A stretch of DNA of 43,613 bases from Welwitschia mirabilis (lineage: Eukaryota > Gnetophyta > Gnetopsida > Welwitschiales). Below, piece by piece: positions 36,196 through 43,613 of the stretch. The stretch lies in NCBI GenBank assembly GCA_051453625.1, contig JBOZIK010000001.1, positions 205,410,136-205,453,748 of the forward strand, given 5' to 3'. The notes under the pieces were generated by a model that saw only the letters and a list, made by a program, of their open reading frames with translations, did no database searches and was not told the DNA's origin. The position numbers were made by a program, and so were the translations under genes. The stretch's first letter is position 1. Each line of letters starts with the position of its first letter.

Positions 36196-36333
36196 AAAAT
36201 GTCCACATAAAAGTATGTTTAAGATAATAAAAAATAATGTTATACAAAGAAAAAAAAAAACTTTGATTAAATAAATACAACTTTGTTCTATTAAATAAAG
36301 TTCTATAAAATAAGTTCAAAATCAAAATAAAGG
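36196..36333 (+). repeat. 138-bp tandem duplication, unit 1
   Basis: Begins aaaatgtccacataaaag. The next 136 bp repeat it with only a few differences, mainly in an A-run. Confidence 0.93.
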
Positions 36334-36469
36334 AAAATGTCCACATAAAAGTATGTTTAAGATAATAAAAAATAATGTTATACAAAGAAAAAAATCCTTT
36401 GATTAAATAAATTCAACTTTATTCTATTAAATAAAATTCTATAAAATAAGTTTAAAATCAAAATAAAGG
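36334..36469 (+). repeat. 138-bp tandem duplication, unit 2
   Basis: It follows unit 1 directly at high identity. The minus-strand frame 36188-36385 spans both units and so shows a repeated peptide, but there is no sign that it is a gene. Confidence 0.93.
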
Positions 36470-39400
36470 AAATGGCAGAATTCTCTCAAGTGATCTCAAT
36501 CAAGATATTTAAAGTAAAAATGTATGCATTCAAGGTACGTAGAAGATAAAGAAGGCAGATAATCCATGAAGTAAAAAACTTATACCATTAGAGACTAATT
36601 ACCATCCCACAACATTATGTTTATCATATTTGAAATAATTTTTATTTCCAAATCTTAATTAAAAAGTAATAATAAATCAAGACAACTAAAGGATGAATAT
36701 CAAACAACATTATTTAATGATCCTATTAGGAATCTAAAAAATTACAACATTATCATAAAATTTGTATATGCAATCCTTAAATAATAGTTTGTTAATGGTT
36801 TGAAGTATCATATTTATGTATGTCATTTATAGATATCTCTGTCAAACTTATTACTTGCTAATTATGTTTAATATGAAAAATTACTTATCTTGTTAGTTTG
36901 TGTATCATTATTTATACTTAACTTTATTAGTTAAAGTAACAATTTCATTTTAGATAACATTAAGTCTACTTTTATATTAGATTGTCATTGCTAAATTGTA
37001 GAAATTAATAACCTAAGAAGATACAAAATTTCCTTTCTAACAATAGGTTTTAGTACATATAGTGATCTTAAAATATGATCATTATTGTTCTTTATAGTTA
37101 TTGATTATTACCTATAAGAAACTATGTTAACAACATCTTTTCATATAAAAAAGTATGTAATTGATTATGTTCTCCTAGTAATAGTAGGTTTAGTATTCTC
37201 ATAGACTTTTCATTTCATGTTGGTTGTTGATCATTTGTATATGCTTATATTTATTATGGTATGTAAATTCTTACAATCTAGTCTACATATAAAACATAAA
37301 TTTATTAAATGTTAAACATGTGGAAAGAAATGCAAATGCTTTAGTGCATCAAGATACTATCAATTCATCAAATCTAAGTGACACCATTTATTTTTAACAT
37401 TTTTCATGTAAGTAGTATTTAATTCTATTTAGTATTATAATGATACTCATTTTTGATATATAATATGGAATATATTAGAGGCCACAACATAATGTATGTG
37501 GATAATAAAAAAGAAATCACATGTTATTATTGGAAAGGGTATGTTTAAAGAGACACTATATCAAAAGCAACTTTTCATAGTAAAAAACTCAGTACAATCT
37601 ATTCAAAAGAGCCATATGTATAATAGCAAATCAAAGGACTAAATTGTATAAGCTTATTAAAGAGAAGCATATACCAATTACTAAAGATAATATGGTTTAC
37701 TTTATTGCATGTTCAAACACATTTCTAATAATTGATAAGATCTTTTTCTAATTTCTAATCATATTTCACTGTCACATTCATCTGTTTATCTCTAATTATA
37801 ATTCTAATTTTAATAGAATTCTTATACATTAACATTTATATCTATAGGATGTTGTAGAAAATAAATTTATTTATTTTATGATGGACTATGATAAAGTTAA
37901 AGGAATAATTCTTTTTCTTATCATTCTAATTGAATATGAGGATGCTTTCATCCTAAGATGAGAAAATATCCTTTTAAATAATTTCAATGTGATACATCAT
38001 ATAATAAATCTAAGGATTTCACTTGCTAATATTTAAATAAAGCCACTATTTTTGTATTATACATATTTAAAAATGTGTATTTTTATTCCTATCATTAGTG
38101 AAAAGCATAGTTGAAAAGTAATGTTAATCATTCTCCATTAATTGTTTTACATTTCTTTTATATTTTTCTGTTGAAAACTAGACAAGATCATGCATACCAC
38201 ATCATGTAATCATCATTTATCATGGTACAAAGGATTGGAAAAGTTAAAGAGGCAATATCTCAATATATTAAACCAATGAAAGGGAAAGAAAGAGCATAAC
38301 TTTTTTGTATTCTTGATAAGTGGAAAAACTATATTAATTAAAATTTTTATGCAATATATTATGAATTAACGTTCAGAAGAAATGAAATTTACATATTTTA
38401 ACACCTTAATTATTCTCATCTTATCATTTTAATATCAAAAATTATTATATTTTATCTATGAAATCATGTTAAGGTTTTAAATTGCTAAAATGTATTTTTA
38501 TATTATTTTATAGGTAAAATTGGACGAGTTAGCAAATCCTTAAAATATAAAGATGAAAAGCCCATATTCAACCACATTAAGAAGGGTTATAACTACATCA
38601 CTGTAACCTATTTCATTATCTCAATGCTATCTTCGAGTTGGGAGTTAAGCTTTAGAGATACATGTCAACTTATGAACCAAATTTATTTGTTAAACATTCC
38701 AAGAATATATTTATCAAAAGAAATATTTTTAATAGCCTTGACCACATATGTTATGCTTCTTAAATGGAAATAATAGTTTCTAATGTGCATCCTTGGGTAG
38801 TGATATGCCTATACCCAATGGCTATATAAGACACTGCCCTTGTTATGGAGAAGACATCTTGCTTTCATTAAAATCTATCTCGACTAGAATCATTCTATTC
38901 TATATTTGTGTTTAGAAGACTTCTTGACTTTTTAATTCCTTTTATTTAGGAGAATAATATTTGGATACATGAAGCTAAGGATGTAATAATCTTATACATT
39001 TGGAACATTATTGTAGTAATTAGTAATATTCCCCTTTCATAGAAGACAGATCTATAATGGTGAATTCTATCCTTGATTCATTTTTTTCTTATTAATATTT
39101 CTCTACATGGTTTTATGTTTCATCTATTTTATCATTAACACATTTCATGTTGGATAAGCTATCTTGTCCTTTATATTAATAGATCTTTAAATTTGAAATG
39201 AATTTTTATAGTCACATAATTATTATAATTTTTTTGAAATCATTAGAATGATGATTAACCATGACATCTAAAATTAATTATATACTAGATGTAATATATC
39301 TATTACTTTATGCTATCATTATATGAATACTTTTCCACCTTGATTATCAAATTTTACCTTAAANNNNNNNNNNTCCTTTTACTTTTGCAACATTTATTTA

Positions 39401-40262
39401 AGTAATCATTTCAACCTTAGTGTCATTTGCATGATCTTATGAAAGGATGTAAAGGATTTTAAAGGTTATATATTACAAGTTATGGGTAAGATGTTTTTTT
39501 TTAATCATAAAAATTTACTTTATATATAAATCATAAATCACCAGTCATAAACCTTGATCAATGGATATTTACTGGCTAATAATGTAGTACAAAGACATCT
39601 ATTGCTAAGGCATCCATTTTTATTTTCTCTTCTCATTAAGGAACTTTGTATTTTTCTCTTTTTGTTGCTTTCTTTATTGCTTATTGCAAATTTCAGGGAT
39701 GATCTTGTGTATTATTACATGATATTAAAGTAGGCCCCACCATTTGCAACTAAAAGCTAAAGAATTCATAGAATATTTATATGAGAGGTTTATGTGCTTT
39801 AGCCATTTATTCTTTTTAAAGTCTCTTGGATTTTCTTTTGGTTCTTGATGCGTTGTCAAATTGTATGTATTTGATGGGGTATTATGAGTTATTTGTAGGA
39901 CATTTATACAGGTTTAGATGCAATTATGATGATTATGGAGAATCAGTGAGATGATCATGAAAACACACAATTCTTGGCATATTTGGAGGCATTTCAGACA
40001 TGTTATAATACTTAGTGCTATAGAGGAAGATTAATGATGCAAAATGTTGATTTCTCTTAAGGAGAAAGATAAGGAAGACTATCAGCCCTATTCTTGTGCC
40101 CACAACAGATAAGATGACAACACTTTAGCAACTATTTTGGATGTTGACATGGACTGGAGATAGGAGCGAATGAGTCCTCTCTTCTAAAGAGGTTTCATCC
40201 CCAGTGTCATTTCCATGACATGCAGGATAACAACACATATAAAGATAACTACGAGGCTAACT
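36470..40262. other. Very AT-rich stretch without genes
   Basis: No recognised coding or transposon motif. A short N run lies at 39364-39373. The last 250 bp are less AT-rich and abut the SIRE-like LTR. Confidence 0.5.
39364..39373. other. Short assembly gap (N)
   Basis: Ten N. Confidence 1.
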
Positions 40263-40504
40263 TGATAGGATCCAATAACCTAGAGGGGGAGGTGAATAGG
40301 TTCTTTACAAAAAATTTAAGCTCAAAATAACTTAATAGAATCTAATCATAGATTACATATAAATGAATAAATAAAAACAGAAAGTAAATCATAAAACAGA
40401 AACTATCAGTTTGGATGCACCTAGGATTTATAGTGGTTTGGAAACTTCCCTACTCTACTCTCGATGATTAGCTTCTTCTAAGCTTGATATCGGATATCTG
40501 TTAC

Positions 40505-40655
40505 TTCACAAGTTTTTCCAGGCTCACCTATTAACCCTTACAAGTAGACTTTTACAGGCTAAGTCTTAACCTTAACAATGGATTTTTACAGGCTAAGTCT
40601 CAACCTTTGACAATGAACTTCTGTAGGCTAAGTCTTAACCTTTAATAATGAATAG
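40505..40655 (+). repeat. 35-bp imperfect tandem repeat, four units, inside the LTR
   Basis: Units share 'tttttacaggctaagtcttaac'-type sequence. The aggct anchor recurs at 40520, 40556, 40590 and 40625 (spacings 36, 34 and 35). Confidence 0.85.
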
Positions 40656-41054
40656 AAGTAATGCAATAAATCCTTCGTATCTCTAATATCACTTGTTCAA
40701 TATCAGTACATAGAATAGAGCTCTTCTCCAAATAAATATAGTGATGAAGTCCTTAGATCTGATTCTAGTAATGTCCTAATTCAAGAATAGATCTCCTCAA
40801 TCAGATATGAATCAGTACAAAAGATATTCCAATGTAATATACTACTTGATCTTTCAGATCCACAATGAACATACCAATTTGGAAATGTACCAAAAGATCT
40901 CTAAGTCATCTCTTACCTAGGTATTTACAATGGAGGATTACTAGGATTTGATACAATTGAATTATGCTTTCAACGGCCATAAATGGCTAGAAAACGGCTA
41001 GGTAACAGCTATGTAATAGATACATAATGTCTACAAGATTTACTTTTCTATACT

Positions 41055-41274
41055 ATCTGGTCGACCCCATAAATATCTGATCAATCTCATAGGGACTCGG
41101 TCGACCCCATCCTAGGTCTGGTCGTTCCCTTGTCTCTCAGTCTAGAACTATGGACTTGACAAATTCTCAAGTTCGATCGACCCCATCCTGGGTCTGGTCG
41201 GTCATTTTTCTTTTAGTTTGAGACTTAACTATTAGCTCCTCAAATCTGGTCGGCCCCATGAATATCCTGTCGAC
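41055..41274 (+). repeat. GGTCGACC motif cluster inside the LTR
   Basis: Recurring ctggtcgaccccat-type motifs, with variants such as ctgatcaatctcat, ctggtcgttccc and ctggtcggccccat. The cluster runs into the N gap. It resembles the cluster at 7387-7570. Confidence 0.75.
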
Positions 41275-41505
41275 NNNNNNNNNNNNNNNNNNNNNNNNNN
41301 NNNNNNNNNNNNNNNNNNNNNNNNNNNNNNNNNNNNNNNNNNNNNNNNNNNNNNNNNNNNNNNNNNNNNNNNNNNNNNNNNNNNNNNNNNNNNNNNNNNN
41401 NNNNNNNNNNNNNNNNNNNNNNNNNNNNNNNNNNNNNNNNNNNNNNNNNNNNNNNNNNNNNNNNNNNNNNNNNNNNNNNNNNNNNNNNNNNNNNNNNNNN
41501 NNNNN
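41275..41505. other. Assembly gap (N)
   Basis: 231 N inside the SIRE-like LTR. Confidence 1.
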
Positions 41506-41679
41506 ATATCTAACAAATTTGCACTACAATAGAGAAATTAGTTTGACATCAATTGGCAAATATAATCTAAGAATCTCCTACTTTGGCATTGATGGCAAAC
41601 AATTTAGTAATTTTAAAGATTTAAATAATGTAAATTTATTCACTAAACATTTTTAAGAACATGTTAAAAAATCAAAAGA

Positions 41680-41882
41680 CTCCCCCTTACATCAAGACAT
41701 ATACATTTGTAAGCAAAAGGTAAGATAGGTATCTCTTTGAGTAACTATCATAAAATCTTCAACAATTACAATAAAAGGAGCATATTGAATTTAATATTGA
41801 AAGCACTACATCTTTTCTCCCCCTTTAATATCAATGATAAATAATAATCATATTTAGGCACTTCTGAAACATATCCTCCCCC
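41680..41882 (-). other. Three polypurine tracts of the SIRE-like element
   Basis: GGGGGAG tracts on the minus strand lie at 41680-41688, 41817-41825 and 41876-41882. Each is preceded by a related sequence (TTGATGTAAG, TTGATATTAAAG, GTATCAACATAG). Multiplied polypurine tracts with such lead-ins are a known feature of SIRE/Maximus elements. The leftmost is nearest the LTR and is the likely functional one. Confidence 0.6.
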
Positions 41883-41968
41883 TATGTTGATACCAAATGA
41901 TGAATGATGATAAGCCAAAATTTTGAAAGCATATTGAAGCATTTTTAATAGATAAATTGTGCTTTTAA

Positions 41969-42392
41969 NNNNNNNNNNNNNNNNNNNNNNNNNNNNNNNN
42001 NNNNNNNNNNNNNNNNNNNNNNNNNNNNNNNNNNNNNNNNNNNNNNNNNNNNNNNNNNNNNNNNNNNNNNNNNNNNNNNNNNNNNNNNNNNNNNNNNNNN
42101 NNNNNNNNNNNNNNNNNNNNNNNNNNNNNNNNNNNNNNNNNNNNNNNNNNNNNNNNNNNNNNNNNNNNNNNNNNNNNNNNNNNNNNNNNNNNNNNNNNNN
42201 NNNNNNNNNNNNNNNNNNNNNNNNNNNNNNNNNNNNNNNNNNNNNNNNNNNNNNNNNNNNNNNNNNNNNNNNNNNNNNNNNNNNNNNNNNNNNNNNNNNN
42301 NNNNNNNNNNNNNNNNNNNNNNNNNNNNNNNNNNNNNNNNNNNNNNNNNNNNNNNNNNNNNNNNNNNNNNNNNNNNNNNNNNNNNNNNNNNN
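41969..42392. other. Assembly gap (N)
   Basis: 424 N. Any open frame reported across it is meaningless. Confidence 1.
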
Positions 42393-43420
42393 TCATCTTC
42401 TTCTTCTTCTTCAGTAGATTCCTCCTCTGAATCTTCTTCATCTCCTCTAATACAAGCAGAGCTAGTACCTTTAGCTAAGGTATTTGCAATGTTATATTCA
42501 ACTGCTATGAGTGATTCCTTTATATGCTTGGTGCAAGAGTTAATCCATTTTAAATATGAAAGAGTCTCATCTAGAGCTATTGCCTTTGGGGTTTCAGAAG
42601 GGAATTTATTTGAAGGAGCAAAAATATGCATGCAAGACAAAGTCGAACACCCAATGGATGACAAGGGCTGAAGATTCATCATAGAAGAATGTAGATTAAC
42701 AAAGAAATTGTGACAAATTTTAGTAATAAGCACAGAACAGGGTAGAGCCCTAGTTCTGTGATACTCCAATTGTGAAGTCATATTTTTCAATATTATAATA
42801 GGAGCATCAATAGAATGCTTAGTTCCTACCAAATACATTAAATAAGCTCTATAGCTAGAGGCCTCATCATGAAGGCTAGTTAAAGGCAAAAAATTATAAG
42901 TAAAGATCAAGTAGATAAAATGATATTTAGGAGTCAATAGAGAAGTATAAATAGTGTGCTTCCAAGAATGCATTTTACCACAAATATTCCTGGTGACTAC
43001 TGGTCTGTCTTCCATTATGTCCCTTAGAGGTCAAAATTCCTCATATTCTCCCTCAGGAAGATTGGTTAGCTTAGAACTGATATCTGTTGTTACTCTAATC
43101 TTTTTACCCAAAACTAGGGGTTCTAGAGTCATGGTATCATAACTAAAAGTAGCATTGCAGTAAAACATTCTAGTAAGAAAAGGATATGCAAGATCTGAGA
43201 CATCCAAGAAATCATCTAAATCTTGATCTCCTAATAGTTGAATAACATCTTTTAGTTCTATAAGCTCTAATGAAGCTACAGATCTCTCCTGAAACATATG
43301 TTTCTTTTTGAACTTCTCATAGCACTTGTCCAAGGCTTTTTCAGACATTCCATGGAAGAAGTAAGAAGGTTCCCTTGAAGCACCTTCCTTTGGGCCTCTC
43401 TTGGGAGTGCTAGTTACCAT
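42393..43420 (-). pseudogene. Envelope-like ORF of a SIRE/Maximus-type copia element (one in-frame stop; 3' part in the gap)
   Basis: The ATG is at 43418-43420, with an in-frame stop about 24 codons upstream. The same frame runs for 129 codons to a UGA at 43031-43033, then stays open for at least 212 more codons to the N gap. Early residues are basic (TPKRGPKEG). The middle carries GKMHSWKHT, FIYLIFTYNFLP and SSYRAYLMYLVGT, which resemble the domain Pfam calls 'putative plant transposon protein', found in plant proteins often labelled envelope-like. The visible C-terminus is strongly acidic (EEDSEEESTEEEEED). I see no convincing signal peptide or membrane segment. The position between pol and the polypurine tracts, on the element's sense strand, fits the env-like slot of SIRE elements. 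Its function is unknown. Confidence 0.65.
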
Positions 43421-43613
43421 TCTAAGACCTTGAAGAGAAGAAGAACTAAGAAAAACACTAGATCTGGTTGCAAAGATTTCTTAAACTTGAATAAACTCAC
43501 TAGATCTGAAGGCTTGAAGGCATTAGAATGAGATGAAAAAGAGTTAGGGATCTAGTTCTTTTAAAGAATGAAGAAAATAGGGTGTATTTTATAAAGAAAT
43601 TAGGTCCATTGAC
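43421..43613 (-). other. Leader upstream of the envelope-like ORF
   Basis: Short sequence to the window edge, with stops in the ORF frame. The pol region of the element is expected beyond the right edge. Confidence 0.4.

Larger units (their letters stand above)
40263..41674 (-). repeat. 3' LTR of a SIRE/Maximus-like copia element
   Basis: On the plus strand it runs from TGATAGG to AAATCA, with matching ends (TGAT...ATCA). It carries the block cctagagggggaggtgaatagg-like sequence at 40278-40299 and a 'tatagtggttt' block near 40429, both familiar from LTRs of SIRE-type copia elements in many plants. It also contains a 35-bp tandem array and a cluster of ggtcgacc motifs. A polypurine tract lies five bases beyond its right edge on the minus strand, so this is the 3' LTR. 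An N gap (41275-41505) interrupts it. Confidence 0.55.

Noticed and set aside
36188-36385. Minus-strand frame with a duplicated hydrophobic peptide
   Set aside because: Explained by the 138-bp tandem duplication of AT-rich DNA.
41945-43015. 356-codon frame continuing through the N gap
   Set aside because: About 141 codons are N; only the part right of 42392 can be read.

Overview
This window is nuclear DNA from a land plant with a large, repeat-dominated genome. It is AT-rich, and almost every recognisable coding trace belongs to a retrotransposon: a Ty1/copia element, a Ty3/gypsy chromovirus, an L1-type LINE and a SIRE-like copia element. The one clear host signature is the terminal exon of an ASHR1/SMYD-type SET-domain methyltransferase. 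A conifer or other big-genome plant would fit, but the sequence does not settle the species. Seven runs of N mark assembly gaps.

Layout. At 1-5272 lies a decayed Ty1/copia element on the minus strand, with gag, protease, integrase, reverse transcriptase and RNase H, and a tRNA-iMet primer site at 5261-5272. It abuts the start of an LTR at 5276 whose outer end is uncertain. From 9157 to 9322 on the plus strand is the host exon. From 11093 to 20457 is an old chromovirus on the plus strand. Its two LTRs of about 500 bp are diverged, and between them are a zinc-knuckle gag, RT, RNase H, integrase and a chromodomain-like tail, all full of stops. The RT palm region is duplicated in tandem, and a minisatellite with two linked periods (51 bp, then 71 bp) sits between the primer site and gag. 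A possible tRNA-derived SINE lies at 21455-21686 (minus).

From about 25560 to 29430 is an L1-type LINE on the minus strand (ORF1 with a zinc knuckle; ORF2 with endonuclease, RT and zf-RVT), followed by a fragment of an LTR element at 29450-30180. From 30.2 to 40.2 kb is very AT-rich DNA with no recognisable gene and one fresh 138-bp tandem duplication. From 40263 to the right edge is the 3' part of a minus-strand SIRE/Maximus-like copia element: a 3' LTR, three polypurine tracts and an envelope-like ORF broken by one stop.

All the elements look dead. Several carry substitutions at catalytic or metal-binding residues, many of the kind expected from decay of methylated cytosines. No operon, phage, CRISPR or defence system is present. 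The observations most worth a second look are the dual-period minisatellite, the isolated methyltransferase exon beside a retrotransposon, the internal RT duplication, and the nearly open envelope-like ORF.
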